Positions 37,512-46,360 of a DNA stretch of 64,000 bases are shown here, piece after piece. The position numbers and the translations under genes are program-made. The notes beneath the pieces were generated by a model. That model had not been told where the DNA came from, searched no databases, and worked only from the letters and a program-made list of their open reading frames with translations. The first letter of the stretch is position 1; every line of letters begins with the position of its first letter. The stretch covers positions 433,657-497,656 of the forward strand of contig NZ_QFWV02000008.1 in the NCBI RefSeq assembly GCF_003149475.2. The letters are read 5' to 3'. Origin of the DNA: Oceaniradius stylonematis (GTDB lineage Bacteria; Pseudomonadota; Alphaproteobacteria; Rhizobiales; Rhizobiaceae).

Positions 37512-38647
37512 CCGATCAAACGGCGTCCGACCCGCTCACCCAGAAATTGCTGGAACGCGCCGCCCCAAGCCGGGCGGAGTTCGAAGACTTGGTCATCGTG
37601 CCGATCTTCGCCGTGATCGTGGCGCTTGCCGTCGGTGCGCTGGTGATGCTTGCGACCGCGGTCGACCTGCCGACGATCGGACAATCCTATGTGGCGCTCG
37701 TCCGGGGTTCCGTCGGTTCACTCAATGCGCTGTCGGAAACCCTGACCGCCGCGGCTCCCCTGGTGCTGGCCGGTCTCGGTCTGGCGCTCGGCTTCCGCGC
37801 CGGCCTGTTCAATATCGGCGCCGAAGGCCAGATCGTCATTGGCGGTCTTGTCGCCGTGATTGTCGGCTTCTCCTTTGCCGGGCTGCCCTGGGCGATCCAT
37901 TTGCCGCTGGCCCTGTTCGCCGGGGCGCTCGCCGGCGCGCTTTATGCCTCGATCGCCGGCTGGCTGCGCGCCGCAACCGGCGCGCATGAGGTGATCACGA
38001 CCATCATGCTCAACCTGATCTCCTATCGCATCCTCGATTATGTCTTGCGTCAGCCCTTCGTGCAGCGCGAGGGGCGCGCCGATCCGATTTCGCGCTCGGT
38101 GCTCGACAGTGCCCAGTTGCCGGGACTGCTCACCTGGATCGACCCCAATCTGCGTGTCCATGCCGGCGTCTTCCTCGTCGTCTTGGCGGTCATCGTCGTC
38201 TACTGGCTGCTGTTTCGGACCAAGGTCGGCTTCGAATTCCGGGCGAGCGGCAAGAACCCCGATGCCGCCCGCTACGCGGGCATCCGCGCCTCGTTCATCA
38301 TCGTCGCGGCCATGGCCTGTGCCGGTGCGCTCGCCGGACTTGCCGGCGCAAACCAGGTGCTGGGTGTGCTCGACCGCGCGTCCCCGGGCTTTTCGGCCGG
38401 CATCGGGTTCGACGCAATCTCGGTTGCTCTTCTCGGCCGGTCGCACCCGGTCGGCGTTCTGTTCGCCGGCCTCCTGTTCGGCGCGCTGGAAGCCGGCGGG
38501 CGGCAGATGCAGGTCGATGCCGGTGTGTCCGTCGATCTGATCGGCATCATCCAGGCGTTGATCATCGTGTTCATCGCCGCGCCATTGCTGGTGCGGGCCA
38601 TTTTTCCATGGGGCTTCCGCAAGTCCGAAGCGGGACGCAATGAGTGA
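37508..38647 (+). CDS. Nucleoside-type ABC transporter permease 1
   Basis: A 379-residue BPD_transp_2 membrane protein with about ten helices. It has GLALGFRAGLFNIGAEGQI near residue 93, ATGAHEVITTIMLNLISYRI near 155 and FDAISVALLGRSHPVGVLFAG near 305, all conserved in YufP/NupB-type permeases. The start overlaps the ATPase stop, and the stop precedes permease 2 by 6 nt. Confidence 0.92.
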   Translation: MTDQTASDPLTQKLLERAAPSRAEFEDLVIVPIFAVIVALAVGALVMLATAVDLPTIGQSYVALVRGSVGSLNALSETLTAAAPLVLAGLGLALGFRAGLFNIGAEGQIVIGGLVAVIVGFSFAGLPWAIHLPLALFAGALAGALYASIAGWLRAATGAHEVITTIMLNLISYRILDYVLRQPFVQREGRADPISRSVLDSAQLPGLLTWIDPNLRVHAGVFLVVLAVIVVYWLLFRTKVGFEFRASGKNPDAARYAGIRASFIIVAAMACAGALAGLAGANQVLGVLDRASPGFSAGIGFDAISVALLGRSHPVGVLFAGLLFGALEAGGRQMQVDAGVSVDLIGIIQALIIVFIAAPLLVRAIFPWGFRKSEAGRNE

Positions 38648-38653
38648 GCGGCC

Positions 38654-39919
38654 ATGGTAGCGGCGCAGGACATCTCCCATTCGCAGCGGATCGGAACCCC
38701 GGCCGACCGGCGGGCCCGCATCACCGGAGTGGTGCTGATCGGGCTTGCCTTGTTCGTCGCGGGCGTCTTCAGCATCGGCGTGACGGGCGACGCGACGTTC
38801 CGGCTGTCACGGCCAAACGATGTCTGGGCCATACCCAACCTTGTGCTGCCCGCGGCACCCTTCAACTACATCATCGCCGCGGTGCTGGCTTTTCTCGGCG
38901 CCCGCCAGTTCCTGCGCGGCGGCGGCCGCTGGACGACGCTGTCGCTGGGCATCGGTCTGGCGCTCGCTGTCGCTGCGTTTCTCGTCTGGGCGACCGCCGG
39001 CAAGGCGTTTTCCCTCACCGGCATGCTGCAGGCGACGATGGTGCGCGCGGTGCCGCTGGTGCTCGGCGCCATAACCGGCATGATGTGCGAGCGCGTCGGC
39101 GTCGTGAACATCGCGATCGAAGGCATGCTGCTGGCCGGCGCGTTCACCGGCGCCCTGATGGGGTCCCTGCTGGGCGGGGTCGGCGGATTGATCGCCGCGA
39201 TCGGGATCGGCGGCCTTTTCGGCTTCATTCTGGCGGCGCTCGTCGTCACCTACCGCATGGACCAGATCATCGCCGGCGTCGTGATCAACCTGTTTGTGCT
39301 CGGCCTGACATCCTACGTGTCCAGCCAGGTCTTCGCCGAGCACCGGTTTTTGAACAATGCGCCCGTGTTCCGCGCCTACAAGGTGCCCATCCTTGGCGAC
39401 ATACCGGTCATCGGTCCGATGTTCTTCAATCAGAACCTGTTCGTTTACGGCGCGCTGGTGATGGTGGGTGTGGCCACCTACTACCTGTTCTACACGCGCA
39501 TGGGCCTGCGCGCCCGGTCGGTCGGTGAGCATCCGCGCGCCGCCGACACGCTGGGCATCAACGTCTACCGGACCCGCTACATCAACGTGACCGTGGCCGG
39601 CATGATCGCCGGATTTGGCGGCGCCTGGTTCACGCTTGGTTCGGTCGGCCGTTTCGATGAAAACATGACCGGCGGCCGGGGGTTCATCGCGCTCGCGGCC
39701 ATGCTGTTCGGCCGCTATCATCCGGTCGGCGCGCTGATGGCCGCGCTGGTCTTCGGCTTTGCCGATTCCATGCAGCAGAAACTGGCTTTGCTGCAGACGC
39801 CGATCCCGTCCGAGTTCCTTTCGATGGCCCCCTACATCGCGACGATCATCGTGGTCGCCGGCGTGGTCGGCCGAACGCGCACGCCGGCTGCCGGCGGCAA
39901 GCCATACATCAAGGAGTAG
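38654..39919 (+). CDS. Nucleoside-type ABC transporter permease 2
   Basis: A 421-residue BPD_transp_2 permease. An N-terminal extension of about 90 residues with two extra predicted helices precedes the core, which has RVGVVNIAIEGMLLAGAFTG near residue 150 and GLRARSVGEHPRAADTLGIN near 290. GGRGFIALAAMLFGRYHPVGAL follows near 340. It pairs with permease 1. The DUF2267 gene starts 4 nt after its stop, so the transport operon probably reads into the stress-island genes. Confidence 0.92.
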   Translation: MVAAQDISHSQRIGTPADRRARITGVVLIGLALFVAGVFSIGVTGDATFRLSRPNDVWAIPNLVLPAAPFNYIIAAVLAFLGARQFLRGGGRWTTLSLGIGLALAVAAFLVWATAGKAFSLTGMLQATMVRAVPLVLGAITGMMCERVGVVNIAIEGMLLAGAFTGALMGSLLGGVGGLIAAIGIGGLFGFILAALVVTYRMDQIIAGVVINLFVLGLTSYVSSQVFAEHRFLNNAPVFRAYKVPILGDIPVIGPMFFNQNLFVYGALVMVGVATYYLFYTRMGLRARSVGEHPRAADTLGINVYRTRYINVTVAGMIAGFGGAWFTLGSVGRFDENMTGGRGFIALAAMLFGRYHPVGALMAALVFGFADSMQQKLALLQTPIPSEFLSMAPYIATIIVVAGVVGRTRTPAAGGKPYIKE

Positions 39920-39923
39920 GCCG

Positions 39924-40349
39924 ATGAAGGTTACCGGGATAACGACGCTCGATCACGCTCCCCATGACGTCAACGCCTGGCTCAAACATGTGTGCGACGC
40001 GCTTGGCTGGCAGGAGAAGGGGCGCGCCTACCTGCTGCTGCGAACGGTCCTGCACGCGGTGCGCGACTGGCTGACGGCCGACGAAGCCGCCCAGCTCGCC
40101 GCGCAACTGCCGATCCTGTTGCGGGGCATTTACTATGAGGGCTGGGACCCGTCCGACACGCCGGTGCACCCGCGCGCCAGGTCCGACTTCGTCGCCCGCG
40201 TCGATCACATGTTCACCAAGGAGCCACTGGACGACACCGAAGCGGCGATCACGGCTGTGCTCGGCGTTCTCGAGCAACATGTCTCATCGGGCGAGATCGA
40301 ACAGGTCAAGCACGCCATGCGCGCCAGCATTCGCGACCTTTGGCCCTGA
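39924..40349 (+). CDS. DUF2267-family protein
   Basis: A 141-residue soluble protein resembling DUF2267: WLKHVCDALGWQEKGRAYLLLRTVLHAVRDWLT, then LPILLRGIYYEGWDPS and a C-terminal helical part. No catalytic motif is recognised. In many proteobacteria these genes sit beside Hsp20, universal stress and CBS genes, as here. ATG at 39924 follows AAGGAGTAGGCCG, so its SD overlaps the permease stop. Function unknown. Confidence 0.82.
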   Translation: MKVTGITTLDHAPHDVNAWLKHVCDALGWQEKGRAYLLLRTVLHAVRDWLTADEAAQLAAQLPILLRGIYYEGWDPSDTPVHPRARSDFVARVDHMFTKEPLDDTEAAITAVLGVLEQHVSSGEIEQVKHAMRASIRDLWP

Positions 40350-41098
40350 GCCGATCGGGGCCGCAGATCACGCCGCCGGTACCGGACCCGACAACATCGC
40401 CGTCGGTCCGCCTCGGCGCCCTTGTCGCCGGTCTCGCCTATCTCCTGATGACCGTGCTCGCGATTGCGACCGCCTTCGATACCGACGCGCTGTCGCGTCT
40501 CGCCCGGTCGTGGATCGATGGCGAGGCATGGCCGGCGGATGTCACGAGCCGCCTGTTGATCATGGTGATCGGGTTCGCTGTCATCGCCCTGCTCGATGTT
40601 GCGATTGCCTGGGGTCTGTATCGTCTGTTCAAGCACCGCCGGCGGCGTCTCGCGCTTGCCATGTCGGGAATGCGGATCATTTACGCCGTCCTTTTCCTCC
40701 ACGCATTGACCCATGTTGCCGGCGCGCTGGAAATCACGCGGTCCGCGCCATTTGACGCGGGCACGCTGGCAGTCGCCATGGGCGGACTTGAGCGCTTCGA
40801 ACGCGCCTGGGACATCGCGTTTTTCTTCTTCAGCACCCATCTCATCCTTCTGGGCTATCTCGTCTACGCACGCACCCTTGTGCACCGAACCCTTTCGGTC
40901 ATGCTGGTCATCGCAGGTCTGGGCTATCTCGCCGACAGCACGATCGGTTTGGCCATGAACAAGGCACCGTTCGTGTTCGCGCCCTTCACCTTTGTTGGCG
41001 AGATGGCGCTGATGATCTGGCTTCTTGCCGTGGCCGCCAGGCCCGGTGTTGCAGGAGACGATCGACAGCATTCCGCACGGTCCGCTGTACGGCCATGA
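40340..41098 (+). CDS. DUF4386-like membrane protein
   Basis: A 252-residue membrane protein with about six hydrophobic segments (VAGLAYLLMTVLAIATAF; LLIMVIGFAVIALLDVAIAW; MRIIYAVLFLHAL; IAFFFFSTHLILLGYLVYA; LSVMLVIAGLGYLAD; FTFVGEMALMIWLLAVA). The layout and FSTHLILLGYL...SR-like loop match DUF4386. The apparent start is a TTG overlapping the DUF2267 stop; the true start could be slightly downstream. No function is assigned. Confidence 0.75.
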   Translation: MALSRSGPQITPPVPDPTTSPSVRLGALVAGLAYLLMTVLAIATAFDTDALSRLARSWIDGEAWPADVTSRLLIMVIGFAVIALLDVAIAWGLYRLFKHRRRRLALAMSGMRIIYAVLFLHALTHVAGALEITRSAPFDAGTLAVAMGGLERFERAWDIAFFFFSTHLILLGYLVYARTLVHRTLSVMLVIAGLGYLADSTIGLAMNKAPFVFAPFTFVGEMALMIWLLAVAARPGVAGDDRQHSARSAVRP

Positions 41099-41177
41099 GA
41101 ATTGCCGATGGACCGGGCTTCGAAACCCGCCGAAAGGCTGCAGCCTTTGGCCCTGGTGCGTCTTCCGGGGCCCGGCG

Positions 41178-41191
41178 TTGACCGGTGTTAA
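41178..41191 (+). promoter_or_regulatory. FNR/FixK-like box E with -10 element upstream of the SDR gene
   Basis: TTGAC-CGGT-GTTAA followed by GGCGGCC. A -10-like TAGGGT at 41213-41218 has exactly the same offset from the box as TAGCAT has from box C. The SDR starts 73 nt after the box. Confidence 0.68.
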
Positions 41192-41263
41192 GGCGGCCTC
41201 GTGCGGCCGCGTTAGGGTCGATTGCATCGCGGATGGCACGCGGCGTGAAACAAGGAGGCACTC

Positions 41264-42034
41264 ATGGGTTTGGTTGATGGTAAGGTGGCCATGGTAACGG
41301 GCGCGGCGGCTGGCATCGGTCGGGCCACCGCACTGAAGTTCGCCGGGGAAGGCGCCCGGGTGGTCGTCTCCGACATCGATATCGAGGGCGGCGAAGAAAC
41401 CGCCAGGATGATCGCCGATGCGGGCGGTCAGGCCTTGTTCGTCGCGTGCGACACGTCCGACGCGGACCAGATCGACGCGCTGGTCGCCAAGACCGTCGAC
41501 ACCTATGGTCAACTCGACTGCGCCTGCAACAATGCCGGTATCGAGGGCAAGATCATGCCGCTCGTCGATCAGACCATGGACAATTACGATCGGATCATGG
41601 CGGTCAATGCGCGCGGCACGTTTCTGTGCATGAAGGCCGAGATCGCCCAGATGCTGAAGACCGGCGGCGGCGCCATCGTCAATCTCGCCTCCGTCGCCGG
41701 ACTGATCGGATTTCCGGGGCTTTCGCCCTATGTCGCCTCAAAGCACGCGGTCAACGGCATGACCAAGAACGCGGCGCTGGAATATGGAAAGGCAGGCATC
41801 CGCATCAACTCGGTCTGCCCGGGCGGCATCGATACCCGGATGCTCGATTCGCTCGCCGAACAGGCTACGCAAGGCGCCCAGGACTCGCACGAGATGCTCG
41901 ATCCGTTGCACCCGATCGGCCGCATCGGCGTACCCGACGAGGTGGCCGGGGCGATCGTCTGGCTTTCTTCGCCGGCAGCGTCCTTCGTCACCGGAATCAA
42001 CATGCCCGTCGATGGCGGCTTCGTCGCGCAATGA
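41264..42034 (+). CDS. Short-chain dehydrogenase/reductase
   Basis: A 256-residue classical SDR. Cofactor motif TGAAAGIGRATALKF is at residue 12, D63-type CDTSD, NNAGIEG near 90, and the catalytic Ser ... YVASKHAV near 155-160. CPGGIDTRML follows, and the C-terminus is DGGFVAQ, a glucose-dehydrogenase/3-oxoacyl-reductase-like subgroup. ATG at 41264 has a strong AAGGAGG. Position between box E and phaC suggests a role in redox or PHA metabolism, but it is not a clear PhaB. Confidence 0.88.
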   Translation: MGLVDGKVAMVTGAAAGIGRATALKFAGEGARVVVSDIDIEGGEETARMIADAGGQALFVACDTSDADQIDALVAKTVDTYGQLDCACNNAGIEGKIMPLVDQTMDNYDRIMAVNARGTFLCMKAEIAQMLKTGGGAIVNLASVAGLIGFPGLSPYVASKHAVNGMTKNAALEYGKAGIRINSVCPGGIDTRMLDSLAEQATQGAQDSHEMLDPLHPIGRIGVPDEVAGAIVWLSSPAASFVTGINMPVDGGFVAQ

Positions 42035-42226
42035 TGCGCCGTGGGAGCGATGCCGTCGAGAACCGCGCCTGACCAATGGCCTGACGGTCGGGACAACGCG
42101 CTGAAGAACATCGAACGCCGGACGTCGGTTCCAGGCACTGCCGCACCCGATTGCGCGGGGCGCCGACCATTTCAGGCCGCTGTGGGCGCCGGGCGTGGCG
42201 TCGCCGTTGAAACGGACCGCAAAGAG

Positions 42227-44014
42227 ATGACGAAACAACAGCAATGCACGGATGCCAGGTCCGTTTCGCCTCGAATTGCGACGGAGAACGGTTCATCGCC
42301 GGTTGCCGACCCGCATCCGCATCGCATGCTCGACCGCACCGCGCGGGCGACGCTGGCAAGGATGACGGGCGGGGTTTCGCCCCATTCGATCTTCGCGGCC
42401 TGGAGCGACTGGGCGCTGCATCTGGGCCGATCGCCCGGCCGTCAGCTGGAGCTGATGGAGCGGGCGCAGACCAATGCCGTCAGGCTTGTTGCGGAGATCC
42501 TTGCGGAAGGGCCGGAACCGTTCAGGCCGAGAGTTCACGACCACCGCTTCTCACACCCGTCTTGGAACAAGCCTCCCTTCAATGCGTGGGCGCAGTGTTT
42601 TCTGGCGATCCAGGACTGGTGGGATGCGGCGACCGATGAGATGCCCGGCCTCGCCAAAGGCGACGCCGACCGCACACGGTTCCAGGCCCGCCAGGCGCTC
42701 GACATGATATCGCCATCGAATTTTCCCTGGTCGAATCCCGAAATCATCGAAGAAACCGTCACGCAAAAAGGGCAAAACCTGATCGACGGCGCGCGCCACC
42801 TCACCGAGGATGTGATCCAAACGCTCACGCAGGCGCATAAGCCCGCCCCGCCCGGGTTCGAGGTCGGCGAGCACCTGGCCTGCACGCCGGGTGAGGTCGT
42901 GTTTCGCAACGACCTTTTCGAGCTCATTCAATATGCGCCGCAGACCGGTCGGGTTCATCCCGAACCGGTTCTTTTCGTCCCGGCCTGGATCATGAAGTAC
43001 TACGTGCTCGATCTGTCGCCGGATAACTCGATGGTCGCATTTCTGGTGCGCCAGGGTTTCACGGTCTTCATGATCTCCTGGTGCAATCCGACGGCCGATC
43101 AGTCGGAACTGTCGCTGGAGGACTATCGCCGGCGCGGCGTGATGGCAGCCCTCGATGTGGTCGACGACATCGTGCCCGGCGCAAAGGTCCATGCCAACGG
43201 CTATTGCCTTGGCGGCACGCTTCTGGCGATTGCCGCTGCCGTCATGGCGCGGGACGGCGACGATCGCCTCGCCTCCATCACCTTGATGGCTGCGCAGGTC
43301 GACTTTGCCGAGGCCGGGGAATTGCTGATGTTCGTCGACGAGAGCCAGGTCGCCTTCATCGAGGACCTGATGTGGATCCAGGGCTATCTGGACCGGCCTC
43401 AGATGGCCCGGACCTTCGCATCGATCCGGGCCGAGGACCTGATCTATACCCGCGCCGTGAACCGCTATTTTCTCGCTCGCGAGGACCTGCCCTCGGACCT
43501 TCTGGTGTGGAACGGCGACACCACGCGGATGCCGGCGCGAATGCACTCGGAGTATCTGCGCGGGCTGTTTCTGGAAAACCGGTTGAGTGCGGGGCGGTTC
43601 GCGGTCGAGGGCCGGGTGATCGCGCTAAAGGACATAGAAGTGCCGATCTTCGTCGTCGGCACCGAAACCGACCACATCGCGCCATGGCGGTCGGTCTACA
43701 AGACCCAACTGTTTACCGACAGCGAGTTGACATTCGTCCTGACCAGGGGCGGGCACAATGGCGGGATCCTGAGCGAACCGGGCCACAAGGGTCGCCACTA
43801 CAGGATCGGGCACCGGCCTGCGGGCGCGCTGTATGCGGGCCCCGATGCGTGGCTCGCCCGGCACGAGCCGACCGAGGGCTCCTGGTGGCCGGAAATGGCG
43901 GACTGGCTGACTTGTCGATCCGGAGAGCCGGGGCCGCCGCCTTCGATGGGCCGGTCCGGTGGCGATGGGCCGACACTGGGCCCGGCGCCCGGCTCCTACG
44001 TGCATCAGATTTGA
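42227..44014 (+). CDS. phaC: Class I poly(3-hydroxyalkanoate) synthase
   Basis: Polymerises 3-hydroxyacyl-CoA into PHA granules. It is 595 residues from ATG 42227, the normal class I length. The N-terminal PhaC domain has NPPFNAWAQCFLAIQDWWD-like (KPPFNAWAQCFLAIQDWWDA). The lipase-like box GYCLGGT holds the catalytic Cys near residue 327, and the Asp (ETDHIAPW) and His (RGGHNGGIL) complete the triad. The start is uncertain: a GTG at 42041 would add 62 residues, and no clear SD fits 42227. No phaA or phaB is adjacent. Confidence 0.92.
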   Translation: MTKQQQCTDARSVSPRIATENGSSPVADPHPHRMLDRTARATLARMTGGVSPHSIFAAWSDWALHLGRSPGRQLELMERAQTNAVRLVAEILAEGPEPFRPRVHDHRFSHPSWNKPPFNAWAQCFLAIQDWWDAATDEMPGLAKGDADRTRFQARQALDMISPSNFPWSNPEIIEETVTQKGQNLIDGARHLTEDVIQTLTQAHKPAPPGFEVGEHLACTPGEVVFRNDLFELIQYAPQTGRVHPEPVLFVPAWIMKYYVLDLSPDNSMVAFLVRQGFTVFMISWCNPTADQSELSLEDYRRRGVMAALDVVDDIVPGAKVHANGYCLGGTLLAIAAAVMARDGDDRLASITLMAAQVDFAEAGELLMFVDESQVAFIEDLMWIQGYLDRPQMARTFASIRAEDLIYTRAVNRYFLAREDLPSDLLVWNGDTTRMPARMHSEYLRGLFLENRLSAGRFAVEGRVIALKDIEVPIFVVGTETDHIAPWRSVYKTQLFTDSELTFVLTRGGHNGGILSEPGHKGRHYRIGHRPAGALYAGPDAWLARHEPTEGSWWPEMADWLTCRSGEPGPPPSMGRSGGDGPTLGPAPGSYVHQI

Positions 44015-44058
44015 TATCGCAGCGTTCGCAGCCGGTCTCCGGCCCGTGCCGCGAGCCA

Positions 44059-44340
44059 TCAGGACCGCTTCGGATTGATCATGCACATGAACGGCTGGGC
44101 GCCGTCCTTCTCGAAATGCAGCTGGCCGAGAACCGTGACAACCTCGGCGCTCTCGTTCTTGAGCGCCGCATTGGCTTCATACCGGATATGGCCGATATGC
44201 GCATGCTCCTCGACATGATCCATCAGCGCACGCATGACATCGAGCGGTGTTCGATCGAAAAGGTCGGGCGGGCCCGAGAACTCGTACCGGCCTTCGCCGC
44301 CGCGCGTTCCATGCATGATTACCGCCTGATATGTCGCCAT
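44059..44340 (-). CDS. Small conserved-looking protein of unknown function beside phaC
   Basis: A 93-residue soluble protein, not recognised. It has one predicted alpha/beta unit: TYQAVIMHGTRGGEGRYEF, an amphipathic helix around PLDVMRALMDHVEEHAHIGH and a C-terminal strand region FMCMINPKR. ATG at 44340 is preceded by AGGAGGACGAGCT, a strong SD, so it is very likely expressed. It is convergent with phaC (44-nt gap). A role in PHA or stress biology is only suggested by position. The 218 nt upstream to btuD hold no gene. Confidence 0.72.
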   Translation of the reverse strand: MATYQAVIMHGTRGGEGRYEFSGPPDLFDRTPLDVMRALMDHVEEHAHIGHIRYEANAALKNESAEVVTVLGQLHFEKDGAQPFMCMINPKRS

Positions 44341-44558
44341 AGCTCGTCCTCCTGGCCTTGCCATCAGGATTAAGCCTCGTTGATGACAGTTTTGCTGTGG
44401 CTGACCTCGAAGCGGGCCGCTCCGGCAAAGACTTGGCCATTCAGTGCCCGGACGCCTCGTCATCGGCCCCGTCCGAGTAGCGCGGCACGTCGAAAACCGT
44501 CCGCCGGGAGCCGACAAGCCGGACGTTCTGGCGAAAAGCGACGCGCGGCGCGGCGCGC

Positions 44559-45362
44559 TCATGCTCCGTCCGGTCTGTCGTTGCCTTCGGTTTCCGAAAG
44601 TGCCGTCGGCAGCACGACCAGACCCTGCGCGCTGTCGGCCCGGTGGATTTCGACGCCATAGACCGTCCGCATCAACTCATCGGTCAACACCGTGGCCGGC
44701 GGTCCGTCGGCGACGATCCGGCCCTCGTTGAGAACGACGATACGATCGCACCAGCGCGCCGCCAAGGAAATCTCGTGAAGACAGGCGACGACGCTGCGCC
44801 CTTCGCGCGCCAGATCGGAAAACGTCGCCATCAGCGCGATCTGGTGCGACGGATCGAGCCCGGCGGTCGGCTCGTCCGCAAGCAGCAGCGGCGTGTCCTG
44901 CGCCAGCGCCCGGGCGATCAGCACCCGCGCCCGTTCTCCGCCGGACAATTCGGTCGCGCGGCGGTGGCGCAGCCCGGTCACGGCCATGCGTTCCATCGCC
45001 GCCTCGATCAGGGCCTGGTCCTTCGCCGACGGCGCCGCCACGGCGCTTCGGCCAAAGGCCCGGCCCAGCCCGACAAGCACTTCGACGCTCACCGGCCAGT
45101 GCACCTCGCGTTCCTGCGGCAGATAGGCGGCGATCCGCGCCCGTTCGAGAGCGCTCATGGTCCGGCTTTCAGCATCGCCAAGCCTTATGTCTCCCGCACC
45201 CGGGGCCTGGCCGAGGATGGCTTTGAGAAAGGTCGACTTGCCCGCGCCGTTGGGCCCGATCAGGCCGACGCATTCGCCCGACTCGACGGTCAGATCGATT
45301 CCGTTCAGCACGGCCCGCTTGCCGAGAGCCACCGAAAGGTCCCGGACCGCAAGAAGGCTCAT
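44559..45362 (-). CDS. btuD: Cobalamin-type ABC transporter ATP-binding protein
   Basis: A 267-residue FecE/BtuD-type ATPase. Walker A is GPNGAGKST near residue 36, the Q-loop YLPQERE near 80, the signature LSGGERARVLIARALAQ near 140, Walker B LLLADEPTAGLD near 160, and the switch His CLHEISLAARWCDR near 195. It couples ATP hydrolysis to import through the adjacent FecCD permease. The cobalamin riboswitch upstream of the operon identifies the substrate better than the protein does. The ATG overlaps the permease stop. Confidence 0.88.
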   Translation of the reverse strand: MSLLAVRDLSVALGKRAVLNGIDLTVESGECVGLIGPNGAGKSTFLKAILGQAPGAGDIRLGDAESRTMSALERARIAAYLPQEREVHWPVSVEVLVGLGRAFGRSAVAAPSAKDQALIEAAMERMAVTGLRHRRATELSGGERARVLIARALAQDTPLLLADEPTAGLDPSHQIALMATFSDLAREGRSVVACLHEISLAARWCDRIVVLNEGRIVADGPPATVLTDELMRTVYGVEIHRADSAQGLVVLPTALSETEGNDRPDGA

Positions 45363-46360
45363 ACCAATGTCCTCCGGTAGCGGAAGACGAGCCAGAGAAA
45401 GAACGGCGCGCCGATCAGCGCGGTCAGGACGCCGATCTTCAGGTCCCGGGCCGGCGCGACGATCCGCACTGCAATGTCGGCGGCCAGCAGCAGCGCCGCG
45501 CCGCCCAGCGCGCTCGCCGGCAAAAGGCGCGAGGGCCGCGCGCCGACCAGCGGGCGCAGGACGTGCGGCACGATCAGGCCGACAAAGCCGATTGCGCCTG
45601 CAACGGCGGTTGCTGCACCGACCGACGCCGCCGTTCCGAACACCGCCAGAAAACGCACGCGGCCCATGTCGACACCCATGGATTGGGCCGCCTGTTCACC
45701 GAGCGTCAGAACGTCGAGCGGTCGGGCCAGCGCGGCCAGCATCGCCCAGCCCACGATCATGACGGGCAGCGACAGCCAGACATGGGTCATCGACCGGTCG
45801 TTGAGCGAGCCCAGCATCCAGAAGACGATCTCGAGCGCAGCGAAGGGATTGGGCGACAAGTTGAGCGCCAGCGACGTCATCGCGCCGGCAAAGCTGGAGA
45901 CGGCGACACCTGCCAGGATGATCGTCAGCACGTTGCCCGACAGGCCCGCCAGCGCCTGCACGATGAGCACAGCGACCACCGCGCCGGCAAGCGCGGCAAG
46001 CGGCAGACCGAGCGGAAACGCGGCGGCAAAGCCCGTATAGAGCGCCAGAACCGCGCCAAGCGAAGCCGAAGCGCTGATGCCGAGCAAACCCGGCTCGGCG
46101 AGCGGATTGCGCAGATAGCCCTGCAGCGCCGCGCCCGAAAGGCCCAGCGTCGCGCCGATCGCCGCCGCCAGAATCGCCCGCGGCAGCCGGATTTCCTGCA
46201 TGATCAGGGCGAGCGTTCCGCGATCGTCTGAAAAAAGGCCGGCGAACGCATCGAAAAAGCCGGTCGCCGCGGGACCGGTCAAAAGCGACAGGCCGAACAG
46301 CAAAAGGACGACAAGCGCCAAAACGCCAATCAGGAGATGAAAGCGCGTCCTCTCACTCAT
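45359..46360 (-). CDS. btuC: Cobalamin-type ABC transporter permease (FecCD family)
   Basis: A 333-residue, roughly ten-helix FecCD/BtuC permease. It has RLPRAILAAAIGATLGLSGA near residue 48 with LQGYLRNPLAEPGLLGIS, GVAVSSFAGAMTSL near 150 and GAIGFVGLIVPHVLRPLVG near 245 (the coupling region). ATG at 46360 overlaps the stop of the binding-protein gene; an in-frame ATG 21 nt upstream is less likely. Operon order is btuB-btuF-btuC-btuD. Confidence 0.9.
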   Translation of the reverse strand: MSERTRFHLLIGVLALVVLLLFGLSLLTGPAATGFFDAFAGLFSDDRGTLALIMQEIRLPRAILAAAIGATLGLSGAALQGYLRNPLAEPGLLGISASASLGAVLALYTGFAAAFPLGLPLAALAGAVVAVLIVQALAGLSGNVLTIILAGVAVSSFAGAMTSLALNLSPNPFAALEIVFWMLGSLNDRSMTHVWLSLPVMIVGWAMLAALARPLDVLTLGEQAAQSMGVDMGRVRFLAVFGTAASVGAATAVAGAIGFVGLIVPHVLRPLVGARPSRLLPASALGGAALLLAADIAVRIVAPARDLKIGVLTALIGAPFFLWLVFRYRRTLV

